This document shows, piece by piece, positions 45,758 to 53,809 of a stretch of 64,000 nt of DNA. A model generated the notes under the pieces. That model was given only the letters and a program-made list of their open reading frames with translations. It was not told the origin of the DNA and made no database searches. A program made the translations under genes and the position numbers. The stretch lies in NCBI GenBank assembly GCA_963829955.1, contig CAWHKS010000021.1:191360-255359 (forward strand), read 5' to 3'. This stretch comes from DASTFY01 sp963829955. GTDB taxonomy: Bacteria; Actinomycetota; Acidimicrobiia; Acidimicrobiales; Ilumatobacteraceae. Position 1 is the stretch's first letter; each line of letters begins with the position of its first letter.

Positions 45758-46974
45758 GCGCCGGACGGCGTTGGACCGCGGCGGCGGCGGCGGTCGGTGT
45801 GTCGGCGGCGGTCGTCGTGCCGGTCTTGGCGATCCTGGCCGCGCGCACCCTCGGGGACAGTACGACCGGGACGCTGGACGTGCCGCCGTCAACGGTCGCC
45901 CGGCCCGCGGAGACGCCGGGCGCACTGCTGGTGGCGGTGGACGGGACCGAGGTCGTCGGCCTCACGGCGTTCGCATTGGCCCCGAGCGGAGCCGGTGGGA
46001 CGGCGGTCGTGGTGCCGGCGGGCAGCATCGCCACGGTCGACGGCTTCGATCGGCCGACGCGTCTGGCCGCCGCGTACACGCAGGCCGGGTTCGATGGGCA
46101 GGTGACCGCCACCGAAGGCCTGCTCGGCGTGACCTTCTCGGTCACCGAAGAGGTCGACGAGGCAGGAATGCAGGCGCTCTTCGCGCCCCTCGCGCCAATT
46201 CCGGTCGACCTGCCCGATCCGGTGGTCCGCACCGCACCGGACGGGACGGTGCTCATGCAACTACCCGCAGGTCCGCAAGAGCTGACGGCTGAGCAGGCGG
46301 CCGCCGTGCTCTTCACGAGGGTGCCCAACGAGACCGAGTACGTGCGCCTTCCCGACCAAGTTGCCGTGTGGACCGGGGTCGTCGAGGTGAGCGACCGCGT
46401 GGCGGCGCCGGCCACTGAGGAAGCGCCGACCGATGTGGCCGGGTTCCTCGCCGCCATCGGCGCGGGGCCCCGCAGCGTCGTGAGCCTGACCGTCACACCG
46501 GCGCTCGACGTGGTCACGAACCCCGAGGGCATCGACCTGCTCGAGGTCGACATCGTCGACCTGCGCATCCTGATGGCGCGGATCCTGCCGACGGCGGCCT
46601 CGCCGACCGGGTCGGGCCTGCGGGTCCAGCTCGTGAACGCGACCGGCGATCCGAACGCCCTCCGGGAGGCCACCGCCCGCCTGCAGTTCGTCGGTGCGGA
46701 CGTGGTCGCCGTGGACGACGGTGAGGATGTCGCGACGGCCGCCGAGACCTCGCTGCGCTACGACCCGTCCCTCACCCAGGAGCAGGTCGACACGCTCACG
46801 TTGGCCGTCGGGCCGGTGGTGGCGACGCCGGCGACGGCGAGCATCGACGGCGTGGACGTCACCCTGGAGCTGGGACAGGACTTCCTGGCCTTCCTCGAGG
46901 CGGCGGCCGAGGAGGCAGCGGCGCAGGAGGTCGCCAGTACGGCAAGCGTGGCAACCAGCGCTCCGGGCGGGTAG
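45754..46974 (+). CDS. Membrane-anchored LytR C-terminal-domain protein
   Basis: The 406-residue protein has one N-terminal anchor (AAAAVGVSAAVVVPVLAILA) and an extracytoplasmic body. Residues about 60-220 look like a degenerate LCP domain; the usual Arg/Asp ligand set for polyprenyl-phosphate is not evident. Residues about 285-360 form a LytR_C domain (LRVQLVNATGDPNALRE, LRYDPSLTQEQV). In LCP proteins this domain sits at the C-terminus. A role in wall-polymer attachment is possible but unproven. It overlaps nadD and lies 13 bp before rsfS, so the three are one operon. Confidence 0.78.
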   Translation: MSAGRRWTAAAAAVGVSAAVVVPVLAILAARTLGDSTTGTLDVPPSTVARPAETPGALLVAVDGTEVVGLTAFALAPSGAGGTAVVVPAGSIATVDGFDRPTRLAAAYTQAGFDGQVTATEGLLGVTFSVTEEVDEAGMQALFAPLAPIPVDLPDPVVRTAPDGTVLMQLPAGPQELTAEQAAAVLFTRVPNETEYVRLPDQVAVWTGVVEVSDRVAAPATEEAPTDVAGFLAAIGAGPRSVVSLTVTPALDVVTNPEGIDLLEVDIVDLRILMARILPTAASPTGSGLRVQLVNATGDPNALREATARLQFVGADVVAVDDGEDVATAAETSLRYDPSLTQEQVDTLTLAVGPVVATPATASIDGVDVTLELGQDFLAFLEAAAEEAAAQEVASTASVATSAPGG

Positions 46975-46987
46975 AACGGACAGCGCG

Positions 46988-47413
46988 ATGACCGACGAGC
47001 AGGACGGACCGACCGGCCCCATGGCCGAGGACGCTCCCGCTCGGGACCGGGCCCGGCTGGCGGCGGCGGTGGCCGACGACAAGAAGGGCCTGGACACCAT
47101 CATCCTCGACGTGGGTGACGTCCTGGCCATCTGTGAGCTGTTCGTCATCACCAGCGCCCCCAACACGAGGCTGGTGAAGACCATCGCCGAGGAGATCGAG
47201 TTCCGCCTGCGCGAGGCGGGTGGCGGCTCGCCGCTGCGCGTCGAGGGTGTGCGGGACCTCCAGTGGGTGCTGGTCGACTACGGCGACGTGGTGGTGCACG
47301 TCTTCCACGACGACATCCGCCGCTTCTACGACATCGAGCGTCTCTACAAGGACGTGCCGAGGGTGGAGTGGGAGCCGCTGACGGCGGCCCGGACCACCGA
47401 GCACCACGCGTAG
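46988..47413 (+). CDS. rsfS: Ribosome silencing factor RsfS
   Basis: RsfS binds ribosomal protein L14 and blocks subunit joining under nutrient limitation. The 141-residue protein has an acidic variable N-terminus and then the conserved core: DKKGLDTIILDVGDVLAICE, FVITSAPNTRLVKTIAEE, WVLVDYGDVVVHVFHDDIRR and FYDIERLYKDV. It is third in the nadD operon. Start ATG 46988. Confidence 0.95.
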   Translation: MTDEQDGPTGPMAEDAPARDRARLAAAVADDKKGLDTIILDVGDVLAICELFVITSAPNTRLVKTIAEEIEFRLREAGGGSPLRVEGVRDLQWVLVDYGDVVVHVFHDDIRRFYDIERLYKDVPRVEWEPLTAARTTEHHA

Positions 47414-47454
47414 GCGTGCTGCGACCGGGGTCCGCCGGTAGCGTCGACGGTTCC

Positions 47455-48051
47455 ATGTCTCTCGTGCTCACCGGCCCCCTCGACACCAGCGAGCTGCCGC
47501 GGATCGGTGTCGACCCCGTCACCGTGACGGTGTCACGCGACATCGCGCCCGGGCACGAGGCGGACTTCGAGGCGTGGTCCAGGGACGTTCAACAGGCCCT
47601 CCAGGAGTTCCCGGGCTGCATGGGCGTCGGTGTCCTCAAGGCGGGCGCGACGGGCGGCCGCTATCACATCGTCTTCCGCTTCACCGATCTCGTGGCGCTG
47701 CGCCGGTGGGAGCGCTCACCGGAGCGCACCGCCCTTCTGGCTCGCCTGGAGGAGCACGTCCTCGCCACGAGCGTGCGCCGCACGGTCGGCGTCGACCACT
47801 GGTTCGACCTGCCGGCGAAGGTGGAGCCGCACCGGCCCTGGTGGCGGCGGTGGGCCGGCGACGTGGCATGGATCACGCCGATGGCGCTCGTGATCACGTT
47901 CATCGTGAGCCCGCACTTGACGTTCATCCCTGTCGTCTCCCGGGTCATCCTCACCACGGTCGCCACCACGGCCGTCGTCGGCTTCGGGATCATGCCGCTG
48001 CGCCGCCGCCTCCGCACCCACCGTCACCCGGTGTGCACCGGCGACATTTGA
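47455..48051 (+). CDS. ABM-fold protein with C-terminal membrane hairpin
   Basis: The protein has 198 residues. Residues about 20-115 are an antibiotic-biosynthesis-monooxygenase fold (VSRDIAPGHEADFEAWSRDV, FPGCMGVGVLK, YHIVFRFTDLVALRRWERS). Two membrane helices follow (DVAWITPMALVITFIVSPHL and VILTTVATTAVVGFGIMPL) and a basic tail. The architecture occurs in other bacteria, described as membrane ABM proteins of unknown role. ATG 47455. The gene is last before tRNA-Ala. Confidence 0.82.
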   Translation: MSLVLTGPLDTSELPRIGVDPVTVTVSRDIAPGHEADFEAWSRDVQQALQEFPGCMGVGVLKAGATGGRYHIVFRFTDLVALRRWERSPERTALLARLEEHVLATSVRRTVGVDHWFDLPAKVEPHRPWWRRWAGDVAWITPMALVITFIVSPHLTFIPVVSRVILTTVATTAVVGFGIMPLRRRLRTHRHPVCTGDI

Positions 48052-48088
48052 GCTCCTCGGGCCCGCTGGTATCGTCTTTTCTCCGCAC

Positions 48089-48161
48089 GGGGCTGTAGCT
48101 CAGTTGGCAGAGCACTTCCATGGCATGGAAGGGGTCAGGGGTTCGATTCCCCTCAGCTCCA
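48089..48161 (+). tRNA. tRNA-Ala (GGC), integration target
   Basis: A full cloverleaf of 73 nt: acceptor GGGGCTG/CAGCTCC, D-stem GCTC/GAGC, anticodon arm CTTCC-ATGGCAT-GGAAG with anticodon GGC, T-arm AGGGG-TTCGATT-CCCCT. CCA is not encoded. The 3' part from 48113 is repeated exactly at 53571-53622, marking this tRNA as an insertion target. Confidence 0.97.
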
Positions 48162-48164
48162 CGG
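48113..48164 (+). repeat. Left attachment repeat (att) within tRNA-Ala
   Basis: These 52 bp run from the anticodon arm to three bases past the tRNA end and are identical to 53571-53622. Integrases of the tyrosine family typically use tRNA 3' ends and leave such a repeat, so the tRNA stays intact after insertion. Confidence 0.9.
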
Positions 48165-48470
48165 CATAGATCCTGCTAGTTGACCCTCAGCCATCGCCGG
48201 GTGAAGCAGCCCAGGCTGCTGGGGAGCAACTGGGGGAGCAGCGGCTTCCTCCCGGTCACCGGAGCCGCCTGTTGCTCGAGCCCACTCCTCGATGTCCTGG
48301 CGGAACCAGAGCAGGCAGCGGCCCTTCTCAACGGCCGGCGTGGGGAAGTCCGGATACCTGACGCGGTAGACGCTCACGACTCGCCGGCCGGACAGGCCAA
48401 GTATCCGCGCAGCCTCGCCCGCCCGACGTCGGTCCCGACCTAACGACCGACACCGAGATCGACTGATCCG
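48153..48470 (-). pseudogene. Excisionase / AlpA-like helix-turn-helix remnant
   Basis: The frame ending at 48153, inside the tRNA, holds an HTH of the excisionase type: AGEAARILGLSGRRVVSVYR, then YPDFPTPAVEKGRCLLWFRQ and DIEEWARATG. This matches small Xis proteins encoded beside integrase genes. Upstream in the frame there is no ATG, GTG or TTG before the HTH; a GTG lies one frame away near 48450. The start therefore seems lost or frameshifted. Its location at the att site supports the mobile-element reading. Confidence 0.6.
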
Positions 48471-48574
48471 GCGGGAACGTCGCCGGGCCCGGGGCGGACG
48501 GGCACGGCGGCTAGCAGCGGCCCCCGGTCGACCACCGGCCGAGGGCCGTTGCGCGTGCCGCCGATCAGGTCCCT

Positions 48575-48733
48575 CTAGGCGGCGCGGCGGCGGAAAACGC
48601 TGTACCCGCCGGGACCGACGAGCGCAGCGGCGATCAGCAGGACGATGCCCCACACGATCGAGCCGCTGAACAGCACGATCACTCCTACGACCGCGATGAC
48701 GGCGGCGATGATCCAAAGCATGGTTGGCGACAT
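48575..48733 (-). CDS. GPGG-motif small membrane protein
   Basis: The 52-residue protein has two membrane helices (LWIIAAVIAVVGVIVLFSG and IVWGIVLLIAAALVG) followed by GPGGYSVFRRRAA. The GPGG motif and basic end define a small actinobacterial membrane-protein family without known function. A good AGGAGG precedes the ATG at 48733. It is too short for many gene finders but is well supported by RBS and composition. Confidence 0.78.
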   Translation of the reverse strand: MSPTMLWIIAAVIAVVGVIVLFSGSIVWGIVLLIAAALVGPGGYSVFRRRAA

Positions 48734-48857
48734 GGGCGTATGCCCTCCTATGGGATTTCTCCCGTCGCGGCACCGTAGACCCGGACGCGCTGCGGACCCA
48801 TGACGCGTGGGTGACGGTTGCCGCTCGAGAACCCACCAGGCACCCCGACCATGTAGC

Positions 48858-49538
48858 TCAGCTGATCCCCTTGACGGCGGCCTCGATGACCGCAACCACC
48901 GCGTCTGGCTGGGACACGTAGACGGAGTGACTGGCAGCGGTTTCGGACACGGTGGCATTGGCTCGGCCGGACATGAGGCGCTGCGCATCCGGGGGGATCA
49001 TCCGATCCTCGGTCGCGACGAGGTACCAGCTCGGCTTGGTCCGCCACGCCGGCTCTGTGACCGCCCCGCCGAGAGCGTCGAGGCCCCATGGCACTTGGGA
49101 GTCGGCCATGAACGCCGCCAGGTCCGGGTCGACGTCCGCCGCGAACGACGCCGCGAACTTGTCCTTGTCCAGGAACAGGAAACCGTCCTGGGGCGGCAGA
49201 ATGGGCGGGACCGGTGCACCGGGAGGCGGGTCCGCGATGAGGGTGTTCACGGACTCTCCGCCGTCGGGGGCGAACGCCGCGATGTAGACCAGCGCCGCTA
49301 CCTTCGGATGGTTGCCGGCTTCGGTGATGACGACGCCACCGTAGGAATGCCCGACGAGCACCGCTTGGTCGGGTTGCTGGTCGAGCGCGCGCTTCGTAAC
49401 TGCCACATCGTCGGCGAGCGAGATCGTCGGGTTTTGTACGACGGTCACTGTGTGGCCGGACTTGCGCAGGATCCGATAGACGGGCTCCCAGCCGGAGCCA
49501 TCGACGAATCCACCGTGGACGAGAACGATGCTGGGCAT
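48858..49538 (-). CDS. Alpha/beta hydrolase (esterase EstA-like)
   Basis: The 226-residue hydrolase begins with the oxyanion strand SIVLVHGGFVDGSGW. The nucleophile Ser is in the elbow VLVGHSYGGVV, the acid is probably the Asp of VATEDRMIPPD, and the His is in ASHSVYVSQPD. This is the compact family of single-domain esterases often annotated as salicylate-esterase- or hydroxynitrile-lyase-like. Start ATG 49538. It is island cargo with no linked pathway genes. Confidence 0.9.
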   Translation of the reverse strand: MPSIVLVHGGFVDGSGWEPVYRILRKSGHTVTVVQNPTISLADDVAVTKRALDQQPDQAVLVGHSYGGVVITEAGNHPKVAALVYIAAFAPDGGESVNTLIADPPPGAPVPPILPPQDGFLFLDKDKFAASFAADVDPDLAAFMADSQVPWGLDALGGAVTEPAWRTKPSWYLVATEDRMIPPDAQRLMSGRANATVSETAASHSVYVSQPDAVVAVIEAAVKGIS

Positions 49539-49794
49539 GGCGCCTCGTCTCAAATCGGGTGTCGAATCGGGTCGGCGCCGGACCTCAGGGGGCCGGAGTC
49601 TCGTTTTGGCTGCCACCGACCGAATGACGAACCTAACCGTCGGCTGAGAGGTGCCTTGACGCCGCACTACCCTGCCCGCGCAGCGCCGCTGACCAAGCGG
49701 CTGGCCCAGGGGGTGCCGGCTGGCGACGGACTAGCGCAGCGGCCCGTAGTGGCCCCCGGTTTCCCGCTACCCGGGGCCGCTACGCACACCACCC

Positions 49795-49823
49795 TTGCGT
49801 TACCGAACATCTGTTCGTAGTCT
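49795..49823 (+). promoter_or_regulatory. SOS promoter with LexA box inside the island
   Basis: TTGCGT (49795-49800) and TAGTCT (49818-49823) are 17 nt apart. The spacer contains GAACATCTGTTC (49805-49816), a perfect GAAC-N4-GTTC box placed as in the recA promoter. Transcription would start near 49830, only a few bases before the GTG at 49834, giving an almost leaderless mRNA. Confidence 0.7.
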
Positions 49824-49833
49824 CGGCGGTCTG

Positions 49834-50049
49834 GTGGGAACACGGTTGAAGGACCATGAGATCGAGGGGATGGCCCGCTCGGCGGCGATGGCGCCCCTCT
49901 CGACGGCGAGCGTGACCCGGCTCCTCGAGAGCCACGCCGAGCTGTCAAAGGACTGGCCTGAGGTCGAGGGCCTGCTGCAGCGGCTGGGGCCGGCGTGGGC
50001 CGAGCTGCGTTCGCTCCTTAACGAGCTCAACGGGGTGCAGGGGCGGTAG
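49834..50049 (+). CDS. Small SOS-associated protein of unknown function
   Basis: The 71-residue product from GTG 49834 is helical and soluble: KDHEIEGMARSAAMAPLSTA, LESHAELSKDWPEVEGLLQR, AWAELRSLLNELNGVQGR. Alternative start ATG 49870 would leave 59 residues. Two amphipathic helices with Leu/Trp spacing suggest a protein-binding role. I recognise no family. The LexA box in its promoter is the main reason to take it as real: expression would be induced by DNA damage. It could act in excision control, toxicity or division arrest, but nothing in the sequence decides. Confidence 0.55.
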   Translation: MGTRLKDHEIEGMARSAAMAPLSTASVTRLLESHAELSKDWPEVEGLLQRLGPAWAELRSLLNELNGVQGR

Positions 50050-50383
50050 GCGCGCCCGCTCCAGAACGGGCATCGTGCGCTCGGCTCCGATGGAGGACGG
50101 GAGCCCGTGCGGCAGCGGCACCGGGAGCCGGCTGGCGAGCACCAATCGCCCCTCGATTCTGTTGCACACGCGGAAGATCGTGGGGGACCGGCTGCTGGCA
50201 CCATCGGCGCTTGCGGGAGTTACTGCGCCCGAACTGTTCTTCGTCCGCGTCGCACGGAAGTGACCGGGCCTCCGCCGTCCCGGCCTGCCCGTCGGATCGC
50301 AGGTTCGTGCACCGACAGCAACGCGCTGGCCCGACGAATAGCGTGGCGTTAGGCATCGTCAGTGGCATCGGGAGGAGGGGCAG
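50050..50383. other. Intergenic stretch in island, no gene seen
   Basis: No frame shows domain-like sequence. It would hold the promoter of the methyltransferase gene; GGAGGAGGGG occurs directly before that gene's ATG. Confidence 0.4.
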
Positions 50384-51193
50384 ATGGCGGATGAGGCTCG
50401 GCCAGGCAGCAGCGTGCTCTGGGGACCGCTGTTCGGCGGTGGCGCCCGGCAATGGGCCGACACGTGGGAAGGGGACTCCGGTTGGGGAGGCCCGGCGTAC
50501 GACTTCGTCCTCACCACCGTGAAGGTCGGTGAGGGCACGCGGGTGCTCGACTGTGGCTGTGGTGCCGGTCGCTTCGCGGCGTTGGCGGCCGGCCGCGGCG
50601 CTAAGGTGGCCGGTCTCGACGCGGCCGAGGAGATGATCGCCATCGCCCGCGAACGCACGCCGGCTGGCGACTTTCGAGTCGGCGACCTCGAGGCGTTGCC
50701 GTGGCCCGACGATGCCTTCGACGTGGTGAGCGGGTTCAGCTCGTTCCAGTTCGCCGACGACAAGGTGCGGGCGCTCTCCGAGGCACGACGGACGTCCCGA
50801 GGGTTCGTGGCGCTCGTGATCCCGACGCTTGGGAGTGACTCCGGCGTCGCCGCCGTATTTCAGTCTGTCTTTCCGCTCTTCCCCGACGAAGGTCTGGCCA
50901 GGCTCCGAGAGGCTGGGATCTTCTCGCTATCAGCGCCGGGGCGCCTGGAGGACGTCCTGGCGGATGCGGGCCTCACCATACGTGACGACGTCGAGCTGGA
51001 ATGCCCAGCCGCCTTTCGACACCTCGACGAGGCCGTGACGGCCTTCATGGGAGCGGGCCCGACGGGGCTCGCCGTGCAGCATTCGGGAGTCGAGGCGGTG
51101 ACGGCAGCGGTACGCAAGGGACTCGAGCCGTTCGTCTTGGCCGATCAGGTGGCCCTGCCGGGCACATTCCGGGCAGTGATCGCCACGAGTTAA
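50384..51193 (+). CDS. Class I SAM-dependent methyltransferase
   Basis: The 269-residue protein has a Methyltransf_11-type Rossmann domain. Motif I is VLDCGCGAGRFAALA, the acidic residue ending strand 2 is in VAGLDAAEEM, motif II is FRVGDLEALPWPDDAFDVV, followed by SGFSSFQFADD. The substrate-specific C-terminal part is unassigned. A strong AGGAGG-like site lies before ATG 50384. It resembles small-molecule O- or C-methyltransferases; no partner enzyme in the island suggests a substrate. Confidence 0.9.
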   Translation: MADEARPGSSVLWGPLFGGGARQWADTWEGDSGWGGPAYDFVLTTVKVGEGTRVLDCGCGAGRFAALAAGRGAKVAGLDAAEEMIAIARERTPAGDFRVGDLEALPWPDDAFDVVSGFSSFQFADDKVRALSEARRTSRGFVALVIPTLGSDSGVAAVFQSVFPLFPDEGLARLREAGIFSLSAPGRLEDVLADAGLTIRDDVELECPAAFRHLDEAVTAFMGAGPTGLAVQHSGVEAVTAAVRKGLEPFVLADQVALPGTFRAVIATS

Positions 51194-51456
51194 CGGCGGA
51201 ATCCGCCGAGCCTGTACCGACAGCGCGCTGTCCGCGCGGATGACAGATGCGCCGACCGCCGGCTCGAGGGCGTCCGCGTAGAGGTGCGGCGCGCCCATCG
51301 CTCCTGGCCGCGCGCGGAGAACCGACCAGATCGACGGGTCGGATGCGGCTCGGGAGGGACCTCGACCGACGAGAGCGATGGAAGCGGGCCGCGGGTCCGC
51401 GATACCGATCTGCCGATCTGGTCTCGCCCGCGCTGGGCGGGCGGGCTGAAGTGCGA

Positions 51457-51600
51457 TCAGTCCTGAAGTCCACAAGACGACGTCGACACGGCGCAGCCGC
51501 ACGCGACGTCGCCGCCGTGGTCGGCACAGAAGATCGACCCGTCGCCCATTGACTTGAGCTCGGCTACCAGGTCCCGGAGGACGGCAAGGGGGGAAGGCAT
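51457..51600 (-). CDS. Small Cys-rich ORF, doubtful
   Basis: From ATG 51600 the product has 47 residues: a helical start (MPSPLAVLRDLVAELKSMGD) and a C-terminal part with four Cys (FCADH, VACGCAV, SSCGL) that could bind metal. The upstream AAGGGG could be a ribosome site. No family is recognised and no other support exists. Confidence 0.3.
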   Translation of the reverse strand: MPSPLAVLRDLVAELKSMGDGSIFCADHGGDVACGCAVSTSSCGLQD

Positions 51601-52002
51601 GACGTCAGACTGTCCCTTAGTGCTAATTCTCACACCCGGTCGAGGGTGCCATCTGCCACGCGGGGCCGTTCGAGCGCTTTCCGTTCCAAGGGACCAGCCG
51701 GGCTGCGCGTCGATGCACACAATCGCGCTCATGATCGCCCCGCACTCCGTGGTACGGCCCGCCCAGGTTCGTCGCTCTCAGGCCAACGTAGGGCCGGCTC
51801 TCAGCCGATGCCGGGCCTCGACGGCGGCAACCGTCGGCGGCGGAGCCCTCAACCCTGTTGCCGGGCTCGTGCCGAGCCAATCGGCCAAGCCCAGGTCGAT
51901 TGATCCCGCGGGAACCTCGCGGAGCCCGGGGTGGATGAGTGCGGCGGCCCGCAACACCCTCCTGCGCGAGTGCACGTGCGCTGACCCGTCGACACGACGC
52001 GG
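51601..52002. other. Island stretch without supported gene; holds copy of a dispersed repeat
   Basis: No convincing coding frame. Positions 51891-51948 are about 79% identical, without gaps, to 48454-48511 at the other end of the island. Both encode VPAGS-x-DLG on the minus strand, so they may be relics of one duplicated coding sequence. Confidence 0.45.
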
Positions 52003-52716
52003 TCACTCCTCTTCAAAGTAGCTCTCGTCGCCGGCGACGACACCTTCGTCCTCCGTCGCGTCGCTCACCATCCAGCCTCCGAAGCCGCCGAGCATGGATC
52101 CGAGCAACAGGTTCCCGAAGAACCCACCGCCGCTGAACCAGCCGGAAGAAAAGGTGGCCGGGGATCCGACATAGACGGGTTGCCCTCGCTCGTCGAGCCG
52201 GACCGCCGGCTCGCCTCCGGGTCCTGGCTGTCGCAGCGGTCGTGACGGCTCGGGCGGCGGTCGACCTTCGAGGGTCGCTCGTGCCCGGGCCATCGACCAC
52301 GTCGCTTCGTCAACGACCCGCTGCACTCGGCGCAGATCCACTGGATCGTCCGCGTGATCGACGGCGGCTTGCGCCACTCGGTAGCGGTGGGCCGCCGCCT
52401 CGTAGTCGTTTCGTGCCGCCTCGCACAGAGCGACTCGGGGCTCGAGCCGCAGGATGTCGTCGGCCAGGACCGATAGCTCAGCTCGGATCAGGTGAGGGTC
52501 GGGCTCGTTCGACCGTTCGGCTCGGGTCGCGGACAACCGACGACGGTGGCCGGAACTTGCCAGGGCCAGGACGACGACGAAGAAGGTGAGCGGCAGCAGG
52601 AGGAACACGAAACCCCCGCGACTGTCACCGGTCCCGCCAGCGACGACGCAGCCGCTCACCAGCGGCATCAGCAGCGCGACGGTGGTCCCCAGCTGCCAGC
52701 CTGACCGTCGACTCAC
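52003..52716 (-). CDS. Membrane protein of unknown function with coiled helical domain
   Basis: The 237-residue protein has a possible lipoprotein-type or anchor N-terminus (LGTTVALLMPLVSGCVVAG, a lipobox-like VSGC) and a membrane helix (FVFLLLPLTFFVVVLALASS). A helical region of about 90 residues rich in Ala, Arg and Glu follows. After a Pro/Gly linker comes a Gly-rich hydrophobic stretch (GGGFFGNLLLGSMLGGFGG) and an acidic end (DESYFEEE). The tail resembles single-domain 'DUF1542/holin-like' features only vaguely; I do not assign a family. Confidence 0.65.
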   Translation of the reverse strand: MSRRSGWQLGTTVALLMPLVSGCVVAGGTGDSRGGFVFLLLPLTFFVVVLALASSGHRRRLSATRAERSNEPDPHLIRAELSVLADDILRLEPRVALCEAARNDYEAAAHRYRVAQAAVDHADDPVDLRRVQRVVDEATWSMARARATLEGRPPPEPSRPLRQPGPGGEPAVRLDERGQPVYVGSPATFSSGWFSGGGFFGNLLLGSMLGGFGGWMVSDATEDEGVVAGDESYFEEE

Positions 52717-52802
52717 TGACAGGGACTACCCGACCGTTCTGACCGACAAACTAGGGGTGTCACGCACCCCGTTTGCCGCAAGGTTCGAGTTTCCCGCGAC
52801 GG

Positions 52803-52827
52803 CCCCCCGGCCTAAGCGGCCGGGGGG
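52803..52827. terminator. Perfect 10-bp GC hairpin
   Basis: CCCCCCGGCC (52803-52812) pairs with GGCCGGGGGG (52818-52827) around TAAGC. It lies just past the end of the small membrane gene at 52840-53166 and upstream of the next minus-strand gene. On the plus strand it is followed by CGTTTCC; there is no strong U-run. Probably a terminator for the gene ending at 52840. Confidence 0.6.
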
Positions 52828-52839
52828 CGTTTCCGGTCC

Positions 52840-53166
52840 TCAGCGGTCGATGGTCTCTTCCCGTGGCTCGCGGGTGGCCAGCTTGGCCAGGCCACGGCTC
52901 ACCACGTAGGCCGCGACGACGATGCCGGCGATGAACCAGCCCTTGTCCCGGGCGAGGCTGTCGGCATCGGCGTAGCTCGAGAGGAGAACGCCGGCGACGA
53001 ACAGGACCATGACGTAGAACTCGCTCGTCTTGAAGCCGTTCTTGGTCTCGGTGAAGGTGTGGCGCACTGCGGCCGGGCGCCACTCGGGGGTCGGCGACGT
53101 TGTGGTGCTTGTTGCCGGGTTGCGGGTCGTGGCGCTTGTTGCCTGGTTGGGGGTTTGCGTAGACAT
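52840..53166 (-). CDS. Small two-helix membrane protein
   Basis: The 108-residue protein starts with a Thr/Gln/Asn-rich disordered head of about 40 residues. Then comes TFTETKNGFKTSEFYVMV leading into helix 1 (FYVMVLFVAGVLLSSYA) and helix 2 (GWFIAGIVVAAYVVSRGLA), ending in a charged tail. AGGAG precedes the ATG. It resembles small actinobacterial integral membrane proteins of unknown role. It is the rightmost complete island gene. Confidence 0.72.
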   Translation of the reverse strand: MSTQTPNQATSATTRNPATSTTTSPTPEWRPAAVRHTFTETKNGFKTSEFYVMVLFVAGVLLSSYADADSLARDKGWFIAGIVVAAYVVSRGLAKLATREPREETIDR

Positions 53167-53569
53167 GGGGTCTCCTGAGGTGTGTGGGGTGTAACCGAGA
53201 CCACACGGCGAGTGGGCCGACGGCTTGCCGTCCCTAAACGCATGCGGCCGACACTCCCGCAACGGGAGCGACACGGCTACGAGCCGTGCGGACGAGGACC
53301 TACCCGACGCTCGAGGTCGGAAACAGAGACCACCCGAATTAGTGCACGCCGGCGGCCGTTGCAGGTCTCCGGCAGCGACCCACCCGAGGGTGTGAAGGAA
53401 ACGAACACACGGATGGCCGCTCTCATCGCCGTAGCGCGAGTTGTGGTCGAGTCGGCCGCTTACGCCCGGTGTAGCGCCAGACATTGGCTCCGCCCTGCTG
53501 ACGGTGAGGTGGAAGAAAAGTCCTAGTCAGCAGCCCTGTATGACAAGTGCTGACGCTGGTGAGGTCCCG

Positions 53570-53809
53570 TCACTTCCATGGCATGGAAGGGGTCAGGGGT
53601 TCGATTCCCCTCAGCTCCACGGGCCGAAGTCCCTGGTAGCCCCGGGGTCGTGCAGCAAAGGCACGCCTGGGGGCGGCCGGCCAGTACCACTGACCGCACC
53701 GGCTGCAGAACTCGTCGCCGGCGAGGTTCTGGTGCTCACACTCTCGGCAGAGCCAACTCGGCCTCGGCACAGTTCCTCCTCGTTTGCCCCCGCGTGCTCG
53801 CTTACCCAT
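53570..53809 (-). CDS. Small zinc-ribbon protein reading into the att site
   Basis: The 79-residue product has a basic head (GKRARGGKRGG) and a double-Cys ribbon, WLCRECEHQNLAGDEFCSRC, likely binding zinc. The last 17 residues (VELRGIEPLTPSMPWK) are the antisense translation of the tRNA-derived att repeat. The natural C-terminus was therefore probably replaced when the element inserted. Start ATG 53809. Family unknown. Confidence 0.5.
   Translation of the reverse strand: MGKRARGGKRGGTVPRPSWLCRECEHQNLAGDEFCSRCGQWYWPAAPRRAFAARPRGYQGLRPVELRGIEPLTPSMPWK
53571..53622 (+). repeat. Right attachment repeat, partial tRNA-Ala copy
   Basis: These 52 bp are identical to 48113-48164. The preceding bases do not match the tRNA 5' half, so this is not a functional tRNA but the distal att site left by integration. 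Confidence 0.92.

Larger units (their letters stand above)
48113..53622. mobile_element. 5.46-kb genomic island inserted at tRNA-Ala, integrase not found
   Basis: The perfect 52-bp repeat at both ends defines one unit of 5,458 bp. It contains an excisionase-like remnant next to the left repeat and cargo genes that do not relate to flanking operons. No tyrosine or serine recombinase can be recognised in any frame, so the element is a remnant or depends on a helper. Its right repeat is a partial tRNA copy lacking the 5' half. Confidence 0.78.

Noticed and set aside
48162..53570. Integrase gene in the tRNA-Ala island
   Set aside because: No frame shows the R-H-R-Y or serine recombinase motifs; only an excisionase-like HTH remnant is present.
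53571..53622. Second tRNA-Ala gene
   Set aside because: Only the 3' part is present; the acceptor 5' strand and D-arm are missing, so it is an att repeat.
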